From Salinispirillum sp. LH 10-3-1 (GTDB lineage Bacteria > Pseudomonadota > Gammaproteobacteria > Pseudomonadales > Natronospirillaceae), in contig NZ_CP101717.1 in NCBI RefSeq assembly GCF_030643825.1, positions 1,860,001 to 1,924,000 on the forward strand: DNA of 64,000 nucleotides, in the 5' to 3' direction. A model generated the notes under the pieces. That model was not told where the DNA came from. It saw only the letters and a program-made list of their open reading frames with translations, and did no database searches. Shown here piece by piece: positions 10,549 to 18,958 of the stretch. The stretch's first letter is position 1. The number at the start of each line of letters is the position of its first letter. The translations under genes were made by a program, and so were the position numbers.

Positions 10549-12207
10549 TTGCTAAAACGGCTATCGCCCTACAATGCAGCCATGACGAAACGATTCAGCT
10601 CAGCCAATGTTCATCAGCTCAGCCACGACGTAAGCGCCGGGTTGCTGGTCGCCTTGGTTGGCTTACCACAATGCTTAGCGTACGCCATGTTGGCGGGTCT
10701 ACCGCCCATGTATGGGTTGAGCACGGCGATTGTTGCCGGTGCCTTTGCGGCGCTGCTGGGGAAGAGCCATCGCATCACGGTGGGACCGACCAATACCACA
10801 GGCTTGATCGTATTAGCTTCGTTAGCCCCCTTTGCCCTTTCTCCCGACCTATTGCTGCCCGCTATGGCCGTGCTGACTATTTTGGCCGGCGCGTGGCGGC
10901 TGGTGATTGTCTGGGCGCGTGCCGAGCGCATCTTTAACTTTATACCCGAAGCAGTGATGCTAGGGTTCGCTACCGGTGCTGCCTTATTGATTGCCTGGAT
11001 GCAGGTCGACGATCTGTTAGGGCAGCCCGCGCAAGGCGTAAGAACAGCGGTAGCACAGGCACACGCTTTGTATCTGTTGGACTGGCGTCACCTTGACCTT
11101 ATTGGCGTGACCCTAGGAGTCTGTTCTCTCGTCGCCGTAATGCTGGGCAAACGCTGGCTGCCGCGCTGGCCAATTGCGTTATTGGTATTGGTCACCGCTA
11201 CCTCTGCGGCGGCCTTGTTGCCCGAGGCTCTGCAACAAGGCATCGTGTTTCTCGGCTCCGCCGCCACCATCAGCGATGGTTGGCCACAAGGCGCTTGGCC
11301 CAGCCTCGACCTGGATTTGTGGTTGCAGCTACTGATGCCCGCTTTAGCGATTGCTATGATCGGCTCTCTGGAACTCATTGTAACCCTGCGTGCGAACCGA
11401 GAAATGCCGCTATTAAGCAACGAGTTGCGTGCCCAAGGCTTTGCTAACCTAGCCGCTGCATTCGCCGCCAGCTTTCCAGCGTCTGCCAGCCTCACGCGTT
11501 CAGCCTTGCTAAAACTGGGGAATGCCCAGACGCGTCTTGCGCCCATGCTGGCAGCGTTGCTCTTACTGCCTGTTTTGTTGTTTGGTGCGCACTGGGTACA
11601 GCAGATTCCTTTAGGCGTGATTGCTGGCTTGTTGGTTGCAACGGCGTGGTCTATGCTGGATCAACCAAGCATTGCCACGTTGTGGCGCGCTAATCGCCAG
11701 ACACGCGGACTGTTCGTCATTACCTTGGTCGCAACCCTTGCCCTGCCCTTTCATTACGCGATTCTGTTGGGTGTGGCGCTCAGCATTGCGTTGTTCTTGC
11801 ATCAAACCAGCCGTGCCGACCTGCGTTGGTTTGCCTGCATGAATGACGAACTGCTGCCGTGGCCCAGTGCAGACGTATCGTCAGATCATTTAGACACAGT
11901 CTACGTACAAGTCAGCGGCAGCCTGTATTTTGCCGCCGCAAAATCTTTACCCGAGCAGGTCATCGATGGCCTGCACCCAACTTGTAAACACTTATTAATA
12001 GACGTCAATCATGCGCACCAACTGCGTTACAGCGCGCTGTTGGCGTTGCGTGAGATCGTCGATTACGGCATGGACAATGGGATTGATGTCAGTATTGGCC
12101 GGGACGCTCCCGGCCTGTTGGAGTTATCGCACCGCTTTAACATTGACCTGCCGTTGGCCGACTGGACGCTAGAGCGCCGCATTCGTTGGGAAAGTTTAAA
12201 GGACTAG
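10549..12207 (+). CDS. SulP-family anion permease with STAS domain
   Basis: A 552-aa SLC26/SulP transporter. The N-terminal family motif is visible (GLLVALVGLPQCLAYAMLAG... LSTAIVAGAFAALLGKS), followed by about 10-12 hydrophobic segments up to residue 425. A C-terminal STAS domain (about 440-540) begins DTVYVQVSGSLYFAAAKSLP and has LLIDVNHAHQLRYSALLALREI. Members move sulfate, bicarbonate or dicarboxylates; the substrate cannot be told here. The TTG at 10549 is supported by AGGAGG upstream, although an ATG at 10582 also fits. It is divergent from the aldehyde dehydrogenase gene and convergent with the phosphonate transporter operon. Confidence 0.87.
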   Translation: MLKRLSPYNAAMTKRFSSANVHQLSHDVSAGLLVALVGLPQCLAYAMLAGLPPMYGLSTAIVAGAFAALLGKSHRITVGPTNTTGLIVLASLAPFALSPDLLLPAMAVLTILAGAWRLVIVWARAERIFNFIPEAVMLGFATGAALLIAWMQVDDLLGQPAQGVRTAVAQAHALYLLDWRHLDLIGVTLGVCSLVAVMLGKRWLPRWPIALLVLVTATSAAALLPEALQQGIVFLGSAATISDGWPQGAWPSLDLDLWLQLLMPALAIAMIGSLELIVTLRANREMPLLSNELRAQGFANLAAAFAASFPASASLTRSALLKLGNAQTRLAPMLAALLLLPVLLFGAHWVQQIPLGVIAGLLVATAWSMLDQPSIATLWRANRQTRGLFVITLVATLALPFHYAILLGVALSIALFLHQTSRADLRWFACMNDELLPWPSADVSSDHLDTVYVQVSGSLYFAAAKSLPEQVIDGLHPTCKHLLIDVNHAHQLRYSALLALREIVDYGMDNGIDVSIGRDAPGLLELSHRFNIDLPLADWTLERRIRWESLKD

Positions 12208-12215
12208 CGGGCTCG

Positions 12216-12279
12216 GCGGGTGTACATTTTACAATAAGCATCCGCGCTACCTAGCCGTCAACGGAAAATGTACACCCGC
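12216..12279. repeat. 15-bp perfect inverted repeat between convergent genes
   Basis: GCGGGTGTACATTTT (12216-12230) and its exact reverse complement (12265-12279) are separated by 34 nt. The pair fills the gap between the 3' ends of the SulP gene and the second phnE gene. No T-tract follows, so it is not a standard intrinsic terminator. It may be a long-loop hairpin for both transcripts or a repeat element. Confidence 0.6.
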
Positions 12280-12299
12280 GTCAGAGAATGGCGGTACTT

Positions 12300-13109
12300 T
12301 TAGATCACCGCCTTGCGCACATTGGCCGACACCCACTCACTGAACACCACCGTTGCCAGCACCACGAGGATGATTAAAGTCACCTGTGGCCACGCCAACA
12401 CATTCATGCTGGCCTGCAGTTGCGCACCAATACCACCTGCGCCGACCAGCCCAAGAATGGCGCTTTCACGGATATTGATGTCCCACCGGAACACGCTGAT
12501 GCCATAGAACGCTGGCAGCACCTGCGGCACAATACCGTAGTTCAATATCTGACCTTGCGACGCACCGGTGGCGGTAATGGCTTCAATTTGCGCCACGTCA
12601 GTCTCTTCAATAGCCTCGTACAGCAGCTTGCCAATAAAACCAATCGACCGAAACGCTATGGCCAAGATCCCCGCCAACAAGCCAGGCCCTAAAATTGACA
12701 CCAACAGCAGCGCCCAGATCAACGAATTGATCGAGCGTGACGCCACAATGCATAACAGCGCAAAAGGACGCAAGATTAAGCGTGACGGCGTGGTATTGCT
12801 CGCCGCAAAGAATGCTAAAGGCACCGCCATGACAATGCCCAACAGAGTGCCCAGCGTTGCCATGTTGATGGTGTCCCACAGTGGCTTCCACAACCGGTTC
12901 ATGTATTCCCAGCGCGGTGGGAAAGCACGATCCATCAAGTCAGCTGCCGCTGCCGGCGCATCATAGACGAACACCCACATGGTGTTTTCCGTCATTACAT
13001 TCCAGCACCACACAAAGAGTGCGACTAAACACATCCAGAACACCCACAGCAACAAGCGGGTTTTTGGCGTACGGTGACGCCATTCCATCGATTCATTCAG
13101 TAAGGTCAT
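12300..13109 (-). CDS. phnE: phosphonate/phosphite-type ABC transporter permease, second copy
   Basis: A 269-aa inner-membrane permease of the PhnE family. It has about six hydrophobic segments and the EAA-type loop EAITATGASQGQILNYGIVPQVLP, which contacts the ATPase. [22 protein letters not shown] is the typical PhnE C-terminal signature. Its start overlaps the stop of the preceding phnE by 4 bp (ATGA), so the two permeases are translationally coupled and probably form a heterodimer. It is the last gene of a four-gene operon. Substrate is not determined; no C-P lyase or phosphite dehydrogenase gene lies in the window. Confidence 0.88.
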   Translation of the reverse strand: MTLLNESMEWRHRTPKTRLLLWVFWMCLVALFVWCWNVMTENTMWVFVYDAPAAAADLMDRAFPPRWEYMNRLWKPLWDTINMATLGTLLGIVMAVPLAFFAASNTTPSRLILRPFALLCIVASRSINSLIWALLLVSILGPGLLAGILAIAFRSIGFIGKLLYEAIEETDVAQIEAITATGASQGQILNYGIVPQVLPAFYGISVFRWDINIRESAILGLVGAGGIGAQLQASMNVLAWPQVTLIILVVLATVVFSEWVSANVRKAVI

Positions 13110-13912
13110 TTTACCAACTTCCGCAAGTGTCCAGAGGAGTATTCCGTCAACATCACAATCGCGATGATGATCAGCAAAATAGCGCCCGCGCTGTCGTATT
13201 CATAACGTGACAACGACGTATTCAACGTGGCACCGATGCCACCGGCACCCACAATGCCGATTACGGCGCTCTCGCGAAAATTAATATCCAGACGATATAA
13301 CGACAACCCGACCAGACGCGGCATGACTTGCGGCTGCACGGCGTAGTTGATCAATTGATACCAAGATGCACCGGTCGCACGAACGGCCTCGGCCTGCGCT
13401 TCGTCGATGTCTTCAATGTCCTCAGCCAAAAGCTTGCCGATGAACCCAATGGTGGCAAAGGTCAGGGTCAAGAAGCCGGCAAAAGCACCAAAGCCGAACA
13501 ACGCCACAAAGAAGATGGCAACCACGATTTCTTGTAGTGCACGACTGGCCGCGATGATGCTGCGGCAGATCATATATATCCACGCAGGAGCAAGATTGCG
13601 CGCTGCGCCCAGACCAATGGGGATAGAAATCAGCACGCCCACTACGGTGGACGTTAGAGTCATGGTCAGACTTTCGACCAAGCCACGTGAAATGTCACGC
13701 CAGCGTGTGGTGAAGTCCGGCTGCAGGAAGCCCGCCACGAAACGTTGCCCGCGTTCCAGCCCTTCTACAACGCGCGACCAGTTCACATCAACGGTGCCAA
13801 TGGCGACGTACAAATAAACCAAACTGCCGACAGCAAACAGCCAACGCCAATGCGTTGCCTTGATGATTTGTGGCGGCCGCCGCCACTGCGTTGAATAGAC
13901 GGTGGCTTTCAT
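13106..13912 (-). CDS. phnE: phosphonate/phosphite-type ABC transporter permease, first copy
   Basis: A 268-aa PhnE-family permease, a paralogue of the next gene. It has an N-terminal membrane segment (about residues 28-43), further membrane helices, the ATPase-contact loop [24 protein letters not shown] and the signature [22 protein letters not shown]. The start overlaps the phnC stop by 4 bp. Having two different PhnE proteins is a known variant of these transporters in place of a homodimer. It acts with PhnC and PhnD at the inner membrane. Confidence 0.88.
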   Translation of the reverse strand: MKATVYSTQWRRPPQIIKATHWRWLFAVGSLVYLYVAIGTVDVNWSRVVEGLERGQRFVAGFLQPDFTTRWRDISRGLVESLTMTLTSTVVGVLISIPIGLGAARNLAPAWIYMICRSIIAASRALQEIVVAIFFVALFGFGAFAGFLTLTFATIGFIGKLLAEDIEDIDEAQAEAVRATGASWYQLINYAVQPQVMPRLVGLSLYRLDINFRESAVIGIVGAGGIGATLNTSLSRYEYDSAGAILLIIIAIVMLTEYSSGHLRKLVK

Positions 13913-14736
13913 AGTGCAGCCACCAGCCGTTTGGCTTCAAGCTCAGCGGCTTGCTCTTCCGCCGCGTCCTCGGTCGCGCCCTTACGCATGGCGGTCCAAT
14001 CTTCTTCACCGTAAATCTGCGTCAGAACTTTTTCTGTCAGTTCACTCGGGGCACCATCAAAAACAATCTTGCCCGCCTGCAAACCAATGATGCGGTCGGT
14101 AAACTGCTGGGCCAGCACCACATCGTGAATATTGATGATGGCGGGCAAGCCACTTTCATTGCAGATTTCCACCAGCAAACGCATGATTTGCCGACTGGTT
14201 TTCGGGTCCAGACTCGCGGTTGGCTCGTCAATCAGGAGCAGCTCCGGGTCTTGCTCCAACGCACGCGCAATGCCCACGCGCTGCCGTTGACCACCTGATA
14301 GCGCATCAGCGCGTTTGTAAGCATGCGCGATCAGCCCAACGCGATCCAGCAAACGAAAAGCTTTAGCGATGTCTGCACCGGGAAACTTGCGCGTAAAGCT
14401 GCGCCAAAATGGTACATAGCCAAGGCGTCCCGAAAGTACGTTCTCCATCACCGTCAAACGTTCCACCAGAGCATATTCCTGAAAGATCATACCGATGCGT
14501 CGGCGGGCGCGGCGCAGTTCGGCAGTCGACAAGTCTGTTATGTCCAAGTCGTTCAACAGGATCTTGCCCGCGGTCGGTTCGACCAACCGATTAATGCATC
14601 GAATCAGTGTCGATTTACCCGCGCCGGATGGCCCAATCAAGCCCACTACCTGCCCTTTAGGCACTGTGAAGGATACGTCGGTTAAGGCTTTGTCGCCGGT
14701 TTTATAGGTTTTATTCAGTGCGTCAACAGTCAGCAT
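13909..14736 (-). CDS. phnC: phosphonate/phosphite-type ABC transporter ATPase
   Basis: A 275-aa ABC ATPase. Walker A is [13 protein letters not shown], the signature is [15 protein letters not shown], Walker B is [12 protein letters not shown] and the switch His is in [12 protein letters not shown]. Length and the [17 protein letters not shown] region fit PhnC. The C-terminus carries an extra acidic/alanine tail ([18 protein letters not shown]). The ATG has GGGAG about 7 nt upstream. It follows phnD after 107 bp that include a strong hairpin, and is coupled by a 4-bp overlap to the first permease. Confidence 0.9.
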   Translation of the reverse strand: MLTVDALNKTYKTGDKALTDVSFTVPKGQVVGLIGPSGAGKSTLIRCINRLVEPTAGKILLNDLDITDLSTAELRRARRRIGMIFQEYALVERLTVMENVLSGRLGYVPFWRSFTRKFPGADIAKAFRLLDRVGLIAHAYKRADALSGGQRQRVGIARALEQDPELLLIDEPTASLDPKTSRQIMRLLVEICNESGLPAIINIHDVVLAQQFTDRIIGLQAGKIVFDGAPSELTEKVLTQIYGEEDWTAMRKGATEDAAEEQAAELEAKRLVAAL

Positions 14737-14793
14737 GTTGTGCTCCCACGAGCCATTCGAAACGGCTTCAAATTACGGTCACGTTATTAACGA

Positions 14794-14827
14794 CAAAGCG
14801 AACACCGCCTAAACGGAGTTCGCTTTG
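14794..14827 (-). terminator. attenuating hairpin between phnD and phnC
   Basis: A 10-bp perfect stem (CAAAGCGAAC at 14794-14803, GTTCGCTTTG at 14818-14827) with an inner CCG/CGG pair lies just after phnD on its strand. No long T-tract follows, so it probably stabilises the phnD message or causes partial termination, giving more binding protein than ATPase or permease. Confidence 0.6.
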
Positions 14828-14843
14828 CTTGAGAAGCATTGGG

Positions 14844-15791
14844 TTAACGACAGGTGTACTGCACACCCATTGCCTGATCGATTTCACGAATCACCGACCA
14901 ATGCTGCTGGAACGTAATGGGAATAAACTGCGCTTCGCCTGACCGCGAGAATTCTTCTTCCATAGCCGTGCCCGTCCAATCAAAGCTGAAGAAGGCTTCC
15001 TGGATTTTCGCCTGCAGATCAGGGTGCAGGTTGTATACGGTACCGTAGCCGGTTGTTGGGAAGCTGTCCGACTGATAGATAACCTTATAGTCACCCTCTT
15101 TAACCACACCGCGAGCCACCATGCGGTGCGCTACCGAGTTAGCAATGGCGGCTGCATCGTAGTCACGATTCACGACACCTAAAATGGAATTGTCGTGGGC
15201 ACCGGAGAACGCCGGATTGTAGTCACGTTCAACCACCAAGCTGTAGTTGGCTTCCAGTAAGGCTTGCGGGGCTTTAAAACCAGAATTTGAGGTTTCGGCG
15301 GTAAAGGCCAAGGTGCGGCCTTTCAGGTCTTCAATGCGGTTAATGCCGGACGTCGGATGCGTGATGAACTCCATTTCATAACCGAAGCTACCGTCAGCGC
15401 CCGCCATCATGGCGAAGGGGCGAAAACCGGCACAGGCAACGGCCAATGGGTTTGAGCCCGTATTGAACCCGGCAATGTGCAAGCGACCTGAACGCATCGC
15501 TTCAATTTGCGCGGCGTTAGAGTTAACGGGAAAGAACTGCACACGCTTCCCAGTAACGGCAGCCATGTGATCCAAGAACGGCTGCCAAACTTCGGCATAC
15601 ACAGCAGGGTCCTCTACCGGTGTATAAGCAAACACCAGTGTATTGGGATTAACCCACTGCGCTGGGTTTGTTGGGATATCGGCCACAAGGTCGCCGTCGT
15701 TATCGGTGAAGCGAGGATCGAGCGTAAATTGAGCCAAAGCGGCCGGTGCCGACAAGGATAAAGCCAGTACAAGAGATAGTGAGCGCATCAT
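14844..15791 (-). CDS. phnD: phosphonate/phosphite-type ABC transporter substrate-binding protein
   Basis: A periplasmic binding protein of the PhnD family, 315 aa from the chosen ATG. The signal peptide is MMRSLSLVLALSLSAPAALA followed by QF. The mature part has LVFAYTPVEDPAVYAEVWQ, FNTGSNPLAVACAG and TAETSNSGFKAPQALL, typical of the phosphonate/phosphite group including the Ser/Thr oxyanion-binding loop. An upstream in-frame GTG at 15824 would add 11 residues before this signal; the ATGs at 15791 or 15788 look more natural. It is the first gene of the operon. No Pho box was confidently seen upstream. Confidence 0.85.
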   Translation of the reverse strand: MMRSLSLVLALSLSAPAALAQFTLDPRFTDNDGDLVADIPTNPAQWVNPNTLVFAYTPVEDPAVYAEVWQPFLDHMAAVTGKRVQFFPVNSNAAQIEAMRSGRLHIAGFNTGSNPLAVACAGFRPFAMMAGADGSFGYEMEFITHPTSGINRIEDLKGRTLAFTAETSNSGFKAPQALLEANYSLVVERDYNPAFSGAHDNSILGVVNRDYDAAAIANSVAHRMVARGVVKEGDYKVIYQSDSFPTTGYGTVYNLHPDLQAKIQEAFFSFDWTGTAMEEEFSRSGEAQFIPITFQQHWSVIREIDQAMGVQYTCR

Positions 15792-15977
15792 TAGATACCC
15801 AAGTAATGTGAAAGACCGCTTCACCTTAGGCGTCGTTTGTGAAATTCACATGATGATTAAATGAAGAATATGTGTCAGTACCGAAGGCCTTTCTGCGCTC
15901 ACATCCAACACAAGACACCCGATCGAGAAGGCCGTATAATCGGACCCGATAGAGCGCCCAGGCTCAAGGAAATCAAC

Positions 15978-17924
15978 ATGATAATTTCAGGAAATCTGCA
16001 CATGCGTAATGTCGCCTGGCTCCTAGGCTTCACCTTATTTTTATTGTCAGGTGTTGTTTCTGCGCAAAGCCGCCCTGCAACACAAGAGATTATTGTTGGT
16101 GAGTGGCGCAATAACGTTACGACCCTCGACGAAATCAGGGATCAACGACACTATCCCTCGGTCAGACTGGTCATAGAATGCAGCGGTAGAAATGATTGCC
16201 CTCCGCAATTGAAGAATCAAGACGGACGGATTCTGCGTCAGTATCCTTCACGATACAGCATCTCGACGGTGGCTACTGGACGGCATGCCGACCAAGCCTA
16301 TCTGCTCTACCGGCGCTCTATTCCAGTCGTACGAAATGAACAAGAAACCTATATTGTCACCTATTGGCTTATCAATGACCAAGGGCGGCGCAGAGAATTC
16401 TCTCTCAACTCCAGCGTGATGGATGGACAATCCATCATGCCCGATGGTTCATTGTTGCAAGTGTCGAGAGTCGGTGCTTCACGAGTTGACCGCCATGGAC
16501 AGCGCCATCAGCTGATCAACTTCCCAGACGGCGTTCGCGATTACACCGTAACCACCGGCCTGAACAGTGACGTAGCTATTGCCCTCCGTTTAAACGATGA
16601 CAGCCTTTGGGCGTGTAATTTGTCTCAATGTATGGATTCTGGGGTCTCGCTATCGGAACGCGGCGACCGTTCTGAAATTCTTGCGATTTATCCACGCACC
16701 GCGCACCAGCTCTACTTGGTGGCTTACAAATACATCAATGCTTACAACAAAGGTATGTACGGTGCCGAAGTAGATTTGGCGACGGAACAGCGTCAGCACG
16801 GCTGGTTAGCACACTCAATGGATCGCAACCTAGGGTTCAGTCCTCAAGTCATGGTAATAGACGATGACTTAGTAGTGCAGGCACGTAACACCACCCAACG
16901 CCAGTCGTTTGCGCTCTACCACCCGGTCGATACCTGGTCAGCTGCGTTGAATCCGTGGCCGGACATTCCAGCTCAGTTTAATCGAGAAAGTTTTTTCGAA
17001 CTGCAGGCCAGCAGCGGTTTGCAACGTGTGAACAGTGTGATGTGGAACAGCGTGGACTTCAACGAAGAAAATGGCGGCCGGCATTCGCGCGTGAACTATG
17101 GTTTGGAACCCGGGTGGGGTACCTTAATCGCACTAGAAGGTCGTGCGGGAGGGCGTTATCTGGCGTTGAGCTACTTACAGCAAATAGACGACCGCATCGC
17201 CAAGGCCTCTCGCTGGCTGTCATTGGTATTAGACCTCAATCGTTTAGGGGAAATGTCCGACAGCCAGACCGGTCTGCGCCTCGAACTAGACCGTTCGGAA
17301 TTGTGGGGCGATGCTGCAACGCGCTTGCCGGGCGAGCGCCAGACACTGGACGACATTACCATTGAACGACAGCGTATGGCACTTTACGCCACCATGGAGC
17401 GAGGGCTTTACTACGGGCTCAGTTACACCCGCCAAACTCAGCCAGGGGTTGTCGGCTTCAGCAATGCGCAAAAGGACATTGTTTACAGCACCCTTGTGCC
17501 CGATTTAACCGTAAATATGGTGCAGGTGGCATTTGGTTACGACCAACTGGCTTACAGTCGGCGCTATGAAACCAATTACAATGCACTGTACATTGATGGA
17601 AGCGTGAGTATGGGTCTTGGCTGGCTAAAAGATGCCCGTGATCTAGCCAAAGAAGCGCTCACCCAAGTCACCCAAACTGATGAAAAGAGATCACCGGTGT
17701 TCGGAGTATCCTTTACTTCTGAGCTTGGCTATCAAATACAGCGTCGCTCGAGTCGGCTCTGGGGCGCAGGGGTATCGGCACAGGCTGGGTATCGGTTGTC
17801 GGGCTATTATTATGGCCAAGGTCAGGGCGAAGAGTCGGAAATAAAATCTGATGAGATTACTCGTGAATTGTCTATCTCCGGCTTTCAGCATGGTCCCTTT
17901 GCGACCTTGAGCCTGATCTTTTAA
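15978..17924 (+). CDS. unrecognised exported protein with a probable C-terminal beta-barrel
   Basis: A 648-aa protein of unknown family. It has a clear signal peptide (MRNVAWLLGFTLFLLSGVVS then AQS). ATGs at 15978 and 16002 both have AGGA-type ribosome sites; the first is used here. Two close Cys pairs (IECSGRNDC and WACNLSQC) could form disulfides in the periplasm. From about residue 430 there are alternating amphipathic strands (GGRYLALSYLQQI, RGLYYGLSYTRQT, PVFGVSFTSELGYQIQ, GAGVSAQAGYRLSGYYYG) and the chain ends ATLSLIF with a terminal Phe, as in outer-membrane barrels. It is divergent from phnD. No function is proposed. Confidence 0.7.
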   Translation: MIISGNLHMRNVAWLLGFTLFLLSGVVSAQSRPATQEIIVGEWRNNVTTLDEIRDQRHYPSVRLVIECSGRNDCPPQLKNQDGRILRQYPSRYSISTVATGRHADQAYLLYRRSIPVVRNEQETYIVTYWLINDQGRRREFSLNSSVMDGQSIMPDGSLLQVSRVGASRVDRHGQRHQLINFPDGVRDYTVTTGLNSDVAIALRLNDDSLWACNLSQCMDSGVSLSERGDRSEILAIYPRTAHQLYLVAYKYINAYNKGMYGAEVDLATEQRQHGWLAHSMDRNLGFSPQVMVIDDDLVVQARNTTQRQSFALYHPVDTWSAALNPWPDIPAQFNRESFFELQASSGLQRVNSVMWNSVDFNEENGGRHSRVNYGLEPGWGTLIALEGRAGGRYLALSYLQQIDDRIAKASRWLSLVLDLNRLGEMSDSQTGLRLELDRSELWGDAATRLPGERQTLDDITIERQRMALYATMERGLYYGLSYTRQTQPGVVGFSNAQKDIVYSTLVPDLTVNMVQVAFGYDQLAYSRRYETNYNALYIDGSVSMGLGWLKDARDLAKEALTQVTQTDEKRSPVFGVSFTSELGYQIQRRSSRLWGAGVSAQAGYRLSGYYYGQGQGEESEIKSDEITRELSISGFQHGPFATLSLIF

Positions 17925-17948
17925 CCCACTGAATGCCAGGCAAGCATA

Positions 17949-17968
17949 AAGGGCAGTTCCCTGCCCTT
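17949..17968. terminator. hairpin terminator between convergent genes
   Basis: An 8-bp stem AAGGGCAG / CTGCCCTT with a TTCC tetraloop, placed between gene ends at 17924 and 17990. It can act on both strands. Confidence 0.7.
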
Positions 17969-17989
17969 ATCTCTCATGGTGTACTTGTA

Positions 17990-18859
17990 TTACTGCGTTG
18001 AAATGTTTAACGGAATTTTCAAGTAGCGCTTGCCGTTACTCTCCTGCTTAGGCAGGTGACCCGCATCAATGTTCACCAAAATGCTCTGATAGATCAGTTT
18101 CGGTGCCGCCAAGGTTTTATCCTTGTTCTCGCGGAACTGTACAAACTCATCTTCTGACGTCGAGGCTTTCAACTGAATGTTTTTAGCCTTTTCTTCACCG
18201 ATGGTGGTTTCATATTTCAGCTCACGACCGCCAGGCTGATAATCATGTCCGACAAAAACGCGTGTCTCATCGGGCAAGCTGTACAGGTTTTCTTGAATTC
18301 CCTTATACAGTGTACGAGCGTCCCCGGCCGGGAAGTCACAGCGGCCCGTACCAAAATCAGGCATGAACAAGGCATCACCGGTGAACACCGCATCTTCAAT
18401 CTGGAAAGTTAAGCAGGCCGGTGTGTGCCCCGGCGTTGGCAGCGCCTTGATCCGAAGGCTACCTGCTTCCACTACTTCGAAGTCTTGAATCAAATAGTCG
18501 AACTGTTCGCCATTGGCGACAAAGCTGTCGTCGAGGTTGTAAACACCTTTGAAGACACTCTGCACACCACGAATACGCTCGCTCACCGCGACCTGAAGCC
18601 CAGGGAAGTCATCGCGGAATAACTGGCTTGAACTCAGGTGATCTGCATGGGCATGCGTTTCAAGCACATAGTGTAACTTGAGGCCTTCCTGCTTCACATA
18701 GTCGACAACCTGCTGGTAAGAGGTATCAGACACCTTGCTACCAATAGGGTTGTAATCAAGTACCGGATCAATGACGACCGCGTCGTGGGTTTCAGGATCT
18801 GACACAACGTAAGTCAGCGTGAACGTGGCTTCATCATAAAATGTTTTAATGTTGATCAT
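17990..18859 (-). CDS. metallo-beta-lactamase-fold hydrolase, persulfide dioxygenase-like (ETHE1/Blh type)
   Basis: A 289-aa MBL-fold enzyme. The metal motif THAHADHLSSS, the later ligand His in TPGHTPACL, Asp in FTGDALFMPDFGTGRCDFP and His in VFVGHDYQPGG are all present. GTGRCDFPAGDARTLYKGI is characteristic of the ETHE1/Blh persulfide dioxygenases, which oxidise glutathione persulfide to sulfite. The ATG at 18859 (MINIKTFYDE) is chosen because GGAGAG lies 5 nt upstream; a longer reading adds 14 unlikely residues. No rhodanese, BigR or sulfide:quinone reductase gene is adjacent, so the pathway link is inferred from family only. Confidence 0.82.
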   Translation of the reverse strand: MINIKTFYDEATFTLTYVVSDPETHDAVVIDPVLDYNPIGSKVSDTSYQQVVDYVKQEGLKLHYVLETHAHADHLSSSQLFRDDFPGLQVAVSERIRGVQSVFKGVYNLDDSFVANGEQFDYLIQDFEVVEAGSLRIKALPTPGHTPACLTFQIEDAVFTGDALFMPDFGTGRCDFPAGDARTLYKGIQENLYSLPDETRVFVGHDYQPGGRELKYETTIGEEKAKNIQLKASTSEDEFVQFRENKDKTLAAPKLIYQSILVNIDAGHLPKQESNGKRYLKIPLNISTQ

Positions 18860-18958
18860 GTTGTCTCTCCCATTTACGGTTTCATCTAAGAACATGAGCA
18901 TTATATTATATTAGTTATTTCTTATATTCAACCATTTAAGAGTTCTCTAATGTAAAGA

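Noticed and set aside
12207-12300. Standard intrinsic terminator after the SulP gene
   Set aside because: The inverted repeat has a 34-nt spacer and no T-tract, so I report it only as a repeat.
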